Of a stretch of DNA of 9,281 bases, positions 1 through 7,165 are shown piece after piece. The notes beneath the pieces are model-generated. The model searched no databases and was not told where the DNA came from. It saw nothing but the letters and a program-made list of their open reading frames with translations. The position numbers and the translations under genes are program-made. This DNA comes from Actinomycetota bacterium (GTDB lineage Bacteria > Cyanobacteriota > Vampirovibrionia > Obscuribacterales > Obscuribacteraceae): positions 1-9,281 of the forward strand of contig CAJCIF010000015.1 of NCBI GenBank assembly GCA_903970355.1, in the 5' to 3' direction. Positions within the stretch are counted from its first letter, which is position 1. Every line of letters begins with the position of its first letter.

Positions 1-1
1 C

Positions 2-793
2 TTTGAATCCGTAATCAAAATAGCTACCTACCTTGATCTTGAAGGACCGGAAATTGCGCTCAGCGACCTGGAGGTTGAAAACCAGTTTCCAGAAACCTGG
101 CGGCGCGAAAGTTTCATCATCAACGAATTGCCGCTCTTTACGGCAAACGATCTAAAGAGACCGTATACACAAGGTAGGCCGCGCAAGTCCAAGTCTGTGT
201 ATGCGGACTGTCTGGCGCATTCGCGCCAGCCTGTGACAATTGTCGCAACCGGGCCCCTTACCAACATCGCAACCTTGCTTAGAGAAGAACCTTCGCTGCT
301 CGAAAAGATCGGCGAGCTTATCATCATGGGCGGTGCCCTGGCCGTACCTGGTAATGTCCACAAGGAAGGTTTTGATGCCACGATGGAATGGAATCTTTTC
401 TCAGACCCGCATGCCTTCAAAGCTGTGCTGGAAACGAAAATTCCAATTAAGCTTGTGCCGTTAGATGCAACGAATCATGCTCCTATTACAAAAGCTTTTC
501 TCGATCGTCTTGAGCTGCAAAGCGAAGGAGCGCGCGCATCAATGCTGGCAAGCCGACTCTGGTCGCTCGTCAGTCGTTTCGAATATTACTTCTGGGGCAG
601 CCTCACAAGCGCCATTGCCATTGATCCTTCTATCGCTGTTTTCAAAGATGCAAAAATCGATATTGCACTGAGCGGCAAAAACCTGGGACGAATATCAACC
701 AGCCTTTTTTCCGGACGCAAAATAAAACTGGCAACTAACATTGCTAAAGACAAGTTTGAAAACTTGATGCTTGAGCTTCTCAGTTCGCGCTAG
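2..793 (+). CDS. Nucleoside hydrolase (IUNH family), C-terminal part
   Basis: The frame is open from the left edge, so the gene starts upstream; 263 C-terminal residues are visible and the stop is TAG. Members of this family cleave the N-glycosidic bond of nucleosides for salvage. Family signatures are seen: an FPETWR segment around residue 31, ATGPLTNIA, IIMGGA followed by GN, then EWNLFSDP and VPLDATNHAPIT. The amino-terminal aspartate cluster (DxDxGxDDA) that binds calcium lies outside the window. Oddity: where relatives carry HDPLA or WDPLA before the final acidic-proline motif, this protein reads WGSLTSAIAIDP, so the expected aspartate is Gly199 of the visible fragment (codon 596-598). 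That aspartate is a calcium ligand in characterised enzymes, so activity may be reduced or lost. A TTG at 128 could mimic a start, but the conserved FPETWR segment upstream shows that it is internal. The 3' end overlaps the convergent next gene by 14 bp. Confidence 0.88.
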   Translation, partial: FESVIKIATYLDLEGPEIALSDLEVENQFPETWRRESFIINELPLFTANDLKRPYTQGRPRKSKSVYADCLAHSRQPVTIVATGPLTNIATLLREEPSLLEKIGELIIMGGALAVPGNVHKEGFDATMEWNLFSDPHAFKAVLETKIPIKLVPLDATNHAPITKAFLDRLELQSEGARASMLASRLWSLVSRFEYYFWGSLTSAIAIDPSIAVFKDAKIDIALSGKNLGRISTSLFSGRKIKLATNIAKDKFENLMLELLSSR

Positions 794-2951
794 GAACGCC
801 GCCCGGTGCTTTGCGATAAAGCGCGCAGAGCATAGAGAGCAAGTAGAGAACGAAACCGACAACGACAAGACTTTTAATGCCTGTATAGCTGGAAAGATAT
901 TCCAGTAGACCGCCGACGACTGCACCGAAAAGATTGAAGGCGAGCGCACCGGAGATGTTCTCAGCGCGTTTAAAAGCATTGGCGAAAACGATAGCAGCCG
1001 CAGCAAGCGGCAACATCGTTACCAGGGTAGCCAGAGCGTGTCCTGTTATGCCGTATGCAACCATCTGTTCTGCCGGCAGAAAATAGTCCATTAACAGTGC
1101 TGCAAACAACAATATATAAGGCAGTGTTGGCTGAGAGAATACCTTTTCGAACCTCAAAACCAGGGCGTTGGCAGCGAGAATCATGAGGAGGATGGCTGTG
1201 ATCGCAATGGCCGAAGTGATCCAGGTTGATCCGTAGAGCAGTGACAAAAAGGTGATAGCGTGCAGTTCCAATAACATAAAAGCAGCGCCAAGAAAAAACA
1301 GCTGCCAATTTAAGAGATCCCTGTTTGCCATGAGGAAGCCACGCGCAACGAAGATGCTCAGGAGTACAATTTCAGCAACCACAATCAAGTACGGATAATC
1401 AATTACATCGGTGCGCACATACAGATATGGCCAGTCATCTGTAAGAATCTGCGTGCCACCACCCCTGGGGGTTTCAATTTTGTAATCGGACAAAGCTGGG
1501 TTTGTAGCAAGGGAACCATTTTGTACCGACTTGCCCAGTATGTAAATCTCGCCAATCATTTTCCCACCCAGGCAGAGCGGCTCATAGCCGGCCGCTTCTT
1601 TGAAAGTCAGGTATAAACGTTCCTTTGTCCAGGGCGCAATTGTCATAAAAGAGCAGACCAGAAGACCGTCGTCATTGAGCAATGTAAGGGCACGCCTGAT
1701 GCTTTCAACGGTGTAAATGTAAGTATCTACACGCACAGAAGATCCCAAGCCTGCAACAGTGTGGGAGTCCAGTGTTGAGAATTCGATCACATCGTACTTT
1801 TTATGGCAGTTGATAAAGTAATGTCGAGCGTCGTCGCAAAAAAGATGCACGTGCTCAGAATGATAATCCGGATTGAATTCTCGACCGATAGCGAGAATGG
1901 CCGGATCAATTTCTACAGCATCGATATTTTGCAAACCCGCCTCCAGCGCTGCAGATACGTTCTGACCGGTGCCTGCTCCAACAACCAGCACATCTTTAGG
2001 CTTATTCAAGGCAAACGCCAACGCGTAATCTTTGACGATGAATTTAAGCAGCTCGTTGTTTGAAAGAGAACTGGTGTGCAATGCATGCGGGGAAAAGAAG
2101 TATTGATAGAAAGCCCGGTTCGCTCCTATTTCAAGGCCAAGAAATCCAGTCTTGGTTGGGTTGCCTTTATCGTCCAACTTTTCACTGAAGGTTGTCAGAT
2201 CAATACGCTGATATGGTGACCACATGACAGTTCGGCGCGTATTTGTATCAACCAGCTCGGGAATGAGCGTTTGCGAAGACTGCTCCGATCGGAAAAGAAA
2301 CAAGAGGACGAGCACTCCGACTAAAGCGATGTTCACTAAATTCGATCGGCGCGAATTAGCAGGCCATTGCATTAAAACAAGGACGGCCGCCGTCACCAAC
2401 AATATAAGCCAGGGTGGGCTGCCAAAAAAGCTCAGCAAGGGAAGAGTGATACTACCGGCGACGGCACCGAGCACGTTGTACGAGTATGCTTTCAAGGGCG
2501 GTAATTGATTGAAGAGAACACCAAGGCGGCTTCCAATTGCCAGACAAATGCCGAAAGGACCCGCGAGCAAAAGCAGCACTACGAGCGGGAATGCAATTAG
2601 ATATGGCCAACCGGACTTAGCGAGTGAAACTACGAGGCTGGGCCATTGAAAATTGGCTACGGATGGAAACCCCCAGAAACAAACACCTGTGTAGTTGCAA
2701 AGGACAATTGAGAATCCAAACAGCACTATCGCCGGCAAAATCATTTTATAAGCGTCGTCTTTGCGCAAAGCAAAGCCAGCGCCAAGACCTACAAAGCAAG
2801 TAATCAACGGAAGCGTGCGGAAGACGGTGAAAGCCCGTATGTCGGCTGACATCCAGCGGATTATAAGAAGTTCCAGGAAAAGCGATATCCAGCTCAGTAC
2901 AACCAATTCCTGGACGATTCTTTTTTCCGAATTGGGCTGAGGAGAGATCAC
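780..2951 (-). CDS. Multi-spanning membrane protein with spermidine-synthase-like SAM-binding domain
   Basis: This 723-residue protein has three parts. Residues about 14-221 hold roughly seven hydrophobic helices. Residues about 235-515 form a soluble Rossmann-fold domain of the spermidine synthase/SAM-methyltransferase type. Residues about 518-711 hold six or seven more helices. In the central domain I see glycine motif I (VLVVGAGTGQ, 321-330), the acidic ribose-binding motif (AVEIDP, 345-350), CDDAR (372-376) and a YTVESIRRALTLLNDDG segment typical of membrane-fused spermidine-synthase-like proteins. True aminopropyltransferases have GGGDG and a DVIxxDxxD catalytic stretch; here these read GAGTGQ and DVIEFSTLD, so polyamine synthesis is doubtful and the substrate is unknown. 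TDDWPYLYVR (504-513) and ELHAITFLSLLYGSTW (562-577) also recur in this membrane family, as I recall. The start is GTG, needed to include the first helix; only a weak AGG lies about 11 bases upstream. A sigma70-like promoter lies in the divergent gap. A transferase acting at the membrane is inference. Confidence 0.8.
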   Translation of the reverse strand: MISPQPNSEKRIVQELVVLSWISLFLELLIIRWMSADIRAFTVFRTLPLITCFVGLGAGFALRKDDAYKMILPAIVLFGFSIVLCNYTGVCFWGFPSVANFQWPSLVVSLAKSGWPYLIAFPLVVLLLLAGPFGICLAIGSRLGVLFNQLPPLKAYSYNVLGAVAGSITLPLLSFFGSPPWLILLVTAAVLVLMQWPANSRRSNLVNIALVGVLVLLFLFRSEQSSQTLIPELVDTNTRRTVMWSPYQRIDLTTFSEKLDDKGNPTKTGFLGLEIGANRAFYQYFFSPHALHTSSLSNNELLKFIVKDYALAFALNKPKDVLVVGAGTGQNVSAALEAGLQNIDAVEIDPAILAIGREFNPDYHSEHVHLFCDDARHYFINCHKKYDVIEFSTLDSHTVAGLGSSVRVDTYIYTVESIRRALTLLNDDGLLVCSFMTIAPWTKERLYLTFKEAAGYEPLCLGGKMIGEIYILGKSVQNGSLATNPALSDYKIETPRGGGTQILTDDWPYLYVRTDVIDYPYLIVVAEIVLLSIFVARGFLMANRDLLNWQLFFLGAAFMLLELHAITFLSLLYGSTWITSAIAITAILLMILAANALVLRFEKVFSQPTLPYILLFAALLMDYFLPAEQMVAYGITGHALATLVTMLPLAAAAIVFANAFKRAENISGALAFNLFGAVVGGLLEYLSSYTGIKSLVVVGFVLYLLSMLCALYRKAPGGVPSAN

Positions 2952-2984
2952 AAGTTTGAAAACCTAAATTCTAATTGAAGGCAA

Positions 2985-3013
2985 ATTATGTCCCAAGTTT
3001 GACCAGTTTACAA
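2985..3013 (-). promoter_or_regulatory. Candidate sigma70-type promoter for the membrane methyltransferase-like gene
   Basis: Read on the minus strand, a -35 box TTGTAA (3013-3008, 4 of 6 matches to consensus) is followed after exactly 17 bases by a -10 box CATAAT (2990-2985, 5 of 6 matches). Transcription would start near 2978, giving a leader of about 27 bases before the GTG at 2951. Position and spacing fit the gene well. The region is AT-rich and such matches arise by chance, so this is only moderately supported. No comparably good promoter was seen on the plus strand for the divergent gene. Confidence 0.4.
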
Positions 3014-3033
3014 ATTACCATGGGGGAAGGTAA

Positions 3034-3042
3034 GAGAGGGAG
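3034..3042 (+). promoter_or_regulatory. Ribosome binding site that decides the start of the unknown protein
   Basis: The purine-rich stretch GAGAGGGAG ends seven bases before the ATG at 3050. Two other in-frame starts exist, TTG at 2975 and ATG at 3020, but neither has a Shine-Dalgarno-like sequence upstream. The codons between them would also overlap the candidate divergent promoter. The ATG at 3050 is therefore preferred. Confidence 0.65.
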
Positions 3043-3049
3043 TAAACAA

Positions 3050-4051
3050 ATGGACGGCACAGTAGGACCAGAAAAAATTTCTTCGGACATACTCACCAAA
3101 TTGGGGACGCTAACTGAAGCGAATCGGGAAAATCATTTGCTTCATCCCGATGCAGACTGTGCTCCTGTTTATTATCAGCAACCAACGAGCTTACCCTATA
3201 ATGATCAAATTTCACGAACGAGCCCTTATGCCGATCATACTTTGGGCCAATTTCGCGACTATGAATATCGGCCAGCAACAGCCTCGGTTCCAAGCTCAAA
3301 TGGTGTTCAACGAGAGTTGGCAGCGCAACTAGCCGATATGCAAGGCGGTAGTCTGCGGCATCGCACTGCAGCTGCTCAAGATCTCTCTGATGTTGTTTCT
3401 CAAGTCAATCAATTCGGCTTAGCTCCTGAGCTGAAATTGCAGAATATCGATGATTCTTCGCATTTGCATATAACGAATAGTCAAGGCGGCGAAGGGCATT
3501 CAGCAATAACGATCGATCTCAACTCTGGCACAATCAGTGATGAAAGTGGGCGACAATATGTTGCAACCCAAAACAAGGGACTCGTCGATTTTGTACCCAA
3601 GGCTCCAGTTGACCTTAAGCTTCCTCAAAACAGTGAAGCTGCTTATGATGGTGCGGACAGCCTTACAAGGCTTACTCTTCCAGATAAAACCGTCTTGACT
3701 CGGCAAGCAGATGGTCAATCGTATGCCATCACCGGTCCGAGTGGGGATTCGATCGGTACTGCCTCCAAACTATCCGTTAACAATGACACCATCAGTTATA
3801 GCTACGCCTCTCAAAAAGATGGAGGCACAAATTTTGTGGTTGTTAAAGGCGACGAAATGGTTTCTATCAACGAAGCTGGAAAGATATTTGCAAAACCTGC
3901 CAATGCTGATACAGATCCAATTCCGGTTGTGAATAAACAATTGTATGGAGCCGCTTATAGAGAGCTTCTTACTGTTGCTCAATCCAGAGGTTTGAATCTG
4001 CCACCTCCTGATTTAGGAATACCTCCGGGTCCGAAGCCGACCGTTCTTTAA
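3050..4051 (+). CDS. Hypothetical protein, polar and beta-rich, proline-rich tail
   Basis: I do not recognise a family for this 333-residue product. There is no signal peptide, no membrane segment and no enzyme motif. Residues 1 to about 85 are polar and rich in Pro, Tyr, Gln and Ser, probably disordered. Residues about 85-125 look helical (an Ala/Gln/Leu-rich run around RELAAQLADMQ, then DLSDVVSQVNQFG). From about 125 to 295 the sequence alternates hydrophobic and polar residues with many Asp-Gly, Ser-Gly and Asn-Asp turns, for example SAITIDLNSGTISDESG and LTLPDKTVLTRQADGQ, as in beta-sandwich, solenoid or repeat-type proteins. The tail LPPPDLGIPPGPKP is proline-rich. The frame is open throughout, codon use looks normal and the ribosome binding site is good, so the gene is probably real. 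If begun at the upstream TTG (2975) it would be 358 residues. It is divergent from the membrane methyltransferase-like gene and ends one base from the convergent kinase. A structural, surface or scaffold role is speculation. Confidence 0.72.
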   Translation: MDGTVGPEKISSDILTKLGTLTEANRENHLLHPDADCAPVYYQQPTSLPYNDQISRTSPYADHTLGQFRDYEYRPATASVPSSNGVQRELAAQLADMQGGSLRHRTAAAQDLSDVVSQVNQFGLAPELKLQNIDDSSHLHITNSQGGEGHSAITIDLNSGTISDESGRQYVATQNKGLVDFVPKAPVDLKLPQNSEAAYDGADSLTRLTLPDKTVLTRQADGQSYAITGPSGDSIGTASKLSVNNDTISYSYASQKDGGTNFVVVKGDEMVSINEAGKIFAKPANADTDPIPVVNKQLYGAAYRELLTVAQSRGLNLPPPDLGIPPGPKPTVL

Positions 4052-4052
4052 G

Positions 4053-5678
4053 TTAACAGGGCACATCAAGCCAAAAGGTGCTGCCAGATCCAACTTGGCT
4101 CTCGACTCCTACTTGACCGCCATGGCTTTGAGCAATTAATTGGCATACGGATAGGCCCAGTCCGAATCCTTGCAAATTCTCGTTTGCACCTTGAAAAAAT
4201 TTCTCAAAAACATGCTGTGCGGTTTCAGAGTCTATACCAGGGCCTTGATCGCGCACCATCACTCGCAGGAATTTATCTTGTCGTTGAGTAGAAACTTCTA
4301 TCGATTTGCCGTTCCCAGAAAACTTGATAGCGTTATGCAAGTAATTAATGAGAATCTGCCCCAGTTTCGATTTATCAGCATGAATGGTGATTTCATCGCC
4401 TTGGTTTAGAATTGAGATATCCTTTTGGGAAGCCAGACTTGCTACATCTGCGATCGCTTCATCTATCACCTGCCGAATATTACAATCCGATTTTGTGATC
4501 TGGAGCGTTCCAGTTTCAACGGCATCCAATGTAAAAAGATCATTGAGGAGTGTCAGAACGGCTGAAATACTTCTCCTCGCTCGTGACAGCCTGTTTTTAA
4601 TTGTTTCCAGCAATATGTTTTCAGTTGCATGATCGAATTCTGCTATAAGCGCAAGCGAATTGTTAAGTGGCATGCGAACATTGTTAGCCATTGAAGACAT
4701 GCGCGAGGCGCGCTGCTCCGTAGCCTCTTCCAGCAGGCTGCTGGCTTTACGGAGAATGGCATCAAGATGAGCAAGTTCATCGCTTCCACCGACGGCTTCT
4801 TTGAGGGGAACTGACTTGTCCAGCTTAGCCGCATTTGTCATCAGAAGTTCCAAACGATTTGATATTGAAAGACTGAAACTGAGCACCATCCCAAGTGTCA
4901 TTATTACATTGGCAAAAATGCCCCAACTCAGGATTTCAGATAAATGCTCGGGTGAAGTTGGAAATTGGTTGTCGACGAATATCAGAAATGCCACTTGTAT
5001 AAACACGGGTGTGAGCATGTGAATCAAAGCCGTGTTAAGAAAACTACCGTGGTATTTATGACCCAGGTTAGCCACTTCATCCGGTAGTCCGCCTGCCTCT
5101 TTGTTGAATTTTTGAATCTGGATGAACTGACGTATGAAGGCGATTACTTGATTAACGTTTTCAACTGCAAAAACAAGAGGTTTTTTTTGATCGGAAGAAA
5201 TTGTCTCTGCATTTTCCTCTACGAGCTCAAGGTTGATTTGCGCTGCCGTAAGCGGTGAGGCTATATCGTGAGCCACCATGCCTGCAATTAAAAGGCGATG
5301 CTTTTCTGCTTCCTGCAATTTGTTCGACGCCTGGCAGATCATATTTTCCAAATAAGTAATCTCATCGTCATATGCAATCTCATCATCACCAGAGCCGCTA
5401 GGGTTGATTTTCCCTTTTGCAAGAGTGCTTTCAGCCCTGGAGATTATTGTTTGCATTCGCTTTGTAATTGAAGCCGAAAAGGCAAAACTGCATACGATAG
5501 ACAAGGAAATGACGACAAGCATTCCGGTGTATCCGGCCGCTCTCACATGCTCTGTTGCTGTTAACTGATTAAGGGCGATAAGAAAAAAGAACCCGCATAA
5601 AACCGGCGCGGAAACCAATAAAAGTGCGCGGCGATATAAATTTCGCTTGTAGTGAGGTTTTGGATCCAAGAGTTCCAA
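4053..5678 (-). CDS. Sensor histidine kinase with two tandem TM-HAMP-H-box modules
   Basis: The 541-residue protein repeats one layout twice. Module A: helices at about 18-38 and 51-71, a HAMP-like segment (72-123), then an H-box AHDIASPLT whose phosphoacceptor is His137. Module B: helices at about 214-236 and 252-273, a HAMP-like segment (274-322), then an H-box-like MANNVRMPLNN in which Asn332 replaces the histidine. Only module B is followed by an ATPase domain, and that is complete: N-box NYLHNAIKFS (Asn445, Asn449), G1 DQGPGI (477-482), F-box FEKFF, G2 GFGLGL (504-509). Extracytoplasmic loops are only about 12-15 residues, so there is no large sensor domain; membrane or intracellular cues are likelier. 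Kinases of this kind phosphorylate a response regulator, but none is in the window. The start is TTG, because an in-frame TAG at 5694-5696 precedes it and no ATG lies near the amino terminus. The gene follows the AlgX-like gene by 76 bp on the same strand and may be co-transcribed. Confidence 0.9.
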   Translation of the reverse strand: MELLDPKPHYKRNLYRRALLLVSAPVLCGFFFLIALNQLTATEHVRAAGYTGMLVVISLSIVCSFAFSASITKRMQTIISRAESTLAKGKINPSGSGDDEIAYDDEITYLENMICQASNKLQEAEKHRLLIAGMVAHDIASPLTAAQINLELVEENAETISSDQKKPLVFAVENVNQVIAFIRQFIQIQKFNKEAGGLPDEVANLGHKYHGSFLNTALIHMLTPVFIQVAFLIFVDNQFPTSPEHLSEILSWGIFANVIMTLGMVLSFSLSISNRLELLMTNAAKLDKSVPLKEAVGGSDELAHLDAILRKASSLLEEATEQRASRMSSMANNVRMPLNNSLALIAEFDHATENILLETIKNRLSRARRSISAVLTLLNDLFTLDAVETGTLQITKSDCNIRQVIDEAIADVASLASQKDISILNQGDEITIHADKSKLGQILINYLHNAIKFSGNGKSIEVSTQRQDKFLRVMVRDQGPGIDSETAQHVFEKFFQGANENLQGFGLGLSVCQLIAQSHGGQVGVESQVGSGSTFWLDVPC

Positions 5679-5690
5679 AGTGCTGTCAAA

Positions 5691-5711
5691 GTCCTAGAGG
5701 CAACCTAGGAC
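5691..5711 (-). promoter_or_regulatory. Perfect 7-bp inverted repeat over the kinase ribosome-binding region
   Basis: On either strand, GTCCTAG (5691-5697) and CTAGGAC (5705-5711) are exact reverse complements separated by seven bases. On the kinase mRNA the 3' arm contains the AGGA (5695-5692) that is the only Shine-Dalgarno-like sequence before the TTG start at 5678, though its 13-base spacing is long. A hairpin would hide this site. Only three T residues follow the stem, so it is not a convincing intrinsic terminator. It could also be a protein-binding operator, since the stem is palindromic DNA. Confidence 0.45.
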
Positions 5712-5754
5712 AATACGACAAAGCTCTTTCTGATGCAAATGCGGATACCGCTTA

Positions 5755-6927
5755 TCAAATCGGAAAGTTCGATGGGTGCGACATTACTGTGGGCCTCGCA
5801 ACGAGATCAACAATATGACGTTCAGCTAATTCTTGAATGACAATCTGTGGCTTGCGCTTTTCGATAAGGTCGAAAGGAAACGGATCATACCAACGGCAAT
5901 ATGTGGCCTCGTTGAACCGGCTGGAAAGAAACTGTCTTAAGTTATTGGAGAACGAATCGCGGATGACCAATACTTTGGGCAACTTGTTTTTGGATTGTTC
6001 TATGGTTAGAAGGTTGTATCGATCCTGAACGACATTCAGTTTGAAATGACCTACCGGCCTGATATTTTCGAAGCGCTCTCTGGATGGACTACCAAGTAAT
6101 CTTGTCAGGTCTCCCGGCCAAGAATCGCTTGTGGTCTCCAGTTCGGCCATCGAAATCGGTACTACGTTTGGAAACCAACCATTTAAGCGCCTTACGATTT
6201 CGTTCGTTGCTGTAAAGGCACCGTGCAAATTCCAATGAGAATCCGTCCGAAAGAAAACTGGCGTTCTGTCCTTCACAGCTAAAAGGGAATCAGTTAAATC
6301 CAATACTTCGATATTGGAGTGCGCTTTTAAATATGCAACCAGTTGTGATCTTGGAGAATTTGTCGAGCTGTGTTGCCATCCATCTGGCAAAAATTCCGGA
6401 TATACTGTCGATTTTTCTGGAGCGATCACTAAAAGAAAACGAGACCCTCGCTCATTCAACCAACGGGATTTCCACTCCAAAGAATTCTGCCAATTTTTGA
6501 GCCAACTTTCGAGTTGCTCGGGTGACAGAGGCTCCTGAAATGTTGTCTTCTGGATCGCTTCCTTGAGATAGAGCCAACCATGTGATCCCACTACTACATA
6601 GGGGGAACTGGATGTTTGGAAAAAGTTTGTTAGACAATAGCTTCGCAGTTTAACTAGTTGTATGCGCCATGGAAATCTGTCATTCAAAGCTCCTTCAATG
6701 TCTTTTAGCCCTTTTATGCTGCGCGGAATTCGGTGCTCCAATTCAGCAATGCTTTTTGGGTCTGAACACGAACCGGAAAGAGTAAGGACCTTAAATACGG
6801 ATAGCACCACCACAAAGAAAAGCGATGCGAAAAGATTTTCAAAAGAGGGGTGAGCCTTTTTCGGATTTATCGCTGCAATGGTTGCGATAGTGTCAGATGC
6901 TCTACGAACCGCGGCCATTGCTACCAT
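5755..6927 (-). CDS. AlgX/AlgJ-like SGNH-fold protein (putative polysaccharide O-acetyltransferase)
   Basis: This 390-residue protein resembles the AlgJ/AlgX group, which acetylates exopolysaccharides such as alginate in the periplasm. It has a short cytoplasmic start and one membrane helix at about 29-50 acting as signal anchor. The export side begins with NDRFPWRIQLVK (82-93), continues with VVGSHGWLYL (112-121) and PEKSTVYPEFLP (170-181), then the catalytic-type motif TDSHW (Asp229, His231), RDSF (323-326, Ser325 as probable nucleophile), and a final QELAER (365-370) usual in the group. All three SGNH triad residues seem present. The start ATG at 6925-6927 is chosen over a TTG at 7048-7050 that would add 41 residues: the TTG has no ribosome binding site and the extra segment would cover a strong hairpin. 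Neither start has a good Shine-Dalgarno sequence. Partners are usually an MBOAT acyltransferase (AlgI-like); none is nearby. The next gene on this strand is the histidine kinase, 76 bp downstream. The substrate is unknown. Confidence 0.8.
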   Translation of the reverse strand: MVAMAAVRRASDTIATIAAINPKKAHPSFENLFASLFFVVVLSVFKVLTLSGSCSDPKSIAELEHRIPRSIKGLKDIEGALNDRFPWRIQLVKLRSYCLTNFFQTSSSPYVVVGSHGWLYLKEAIQKTTFQEPLSPEQLESWLKNWQNSLEWKSRWLNERGSRFLLVIAPEKSTVYPEFLPDGWQHSSTNSPRSQLVAYLKAHSNIEVLDLTDSLLAVKDRTPVFFRTDSHWNLHGAFTATNEIVRRLNGWFPNVVPISMAELETTSDSWPGDLTRLLGSPSRERFENIRPVGHFKLNVVQDRYNLLTIEQSKNKLPKVLVIRDSFSNNLRQFLSSRFNEATYCRWYDPFPFDLIEKRKPQIVIQELAERHIVDLVARPTVMSHPSNFPI

Positions 6928-6959
6928 GCGAGATTTTCCAAGACATAACACAAGCACAA

Positions 6960-6989
6960 ACCACACATAGCCCCTGAGGCATATGTGGT
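6960..6989 (-). promoter_or_regulatory. Bulged hairpin in the probable leader of the AlgX-like gene
   Basis: The arms ACCACACATAGCC (6960-6972) and GGCATATGTGGT (6978-6989) can pair over about 11 base pairs around a five-base loop. There is one unpaired A at 6981 and a two-base bulge in the other arm. On the minus strand it sits about 33 bases before the ATG at 6927. No long T-run follows, so it is unlikely to be a terminator. It could be a cis-acting RNA element or a dyad operator. The evidence is pairing alone. Confidence 0.4.
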
Positions 6990-7165
6990 CGTATTCAACT
7001 GTTATTAATGAGAGAGAACGTCCCGAAAAATAACAGGAACAAAAACTCAATGCATGAGTAGCGTAACTACGTCTGTGAAAAATCAGTGAAACCGGAAGTG
7101 AAGAACTGGTGACATTCTTCGAGTTCGCAGCACATCAAGGACTTTCAACTGCAGTGCAGAATTTG

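Noticed and set aside
28..420. Minus-strand open frame opposite the nucleoside hydrolase
   Set aside because: The opposite strand carries clear family motifs over the same bases; this frame is a shadow.
2975..3049. TTG at 2975 or ATG at 3020 as the start of the unknown protein
   Set aside because: Neither has a Shine-Dalgarno-like sequence, while the ATG at 3050 has a good one at the right distance.
4053..5678. Frameshift or fusion of two separate kinase genes as the cause of the double module
   Set aside because: The frame is continuous over all 541 codons with both modules intact and a sensible membrane topology, so one gene with an internal duplication is simpler.
6928..7050. TTG at 7048-7050 as the start of the AlgX-like protein
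   Set aside because: There is no ribosome binding site, the extra 41 residues do not resemble the family, and the segment covers a hairpin. The membrane anchor is complete from the ATG at 6927.
7058..7070. GTAG and CTAC inverted repeat
   Set aside because: A four-base stem is expected by chance in a region of this size.
7149..7159. CTGCAGTGCAG palindrome
   Set aside because: A one-base loop cannot form a hairpin, and the site is too short to call an operator without a second copy.
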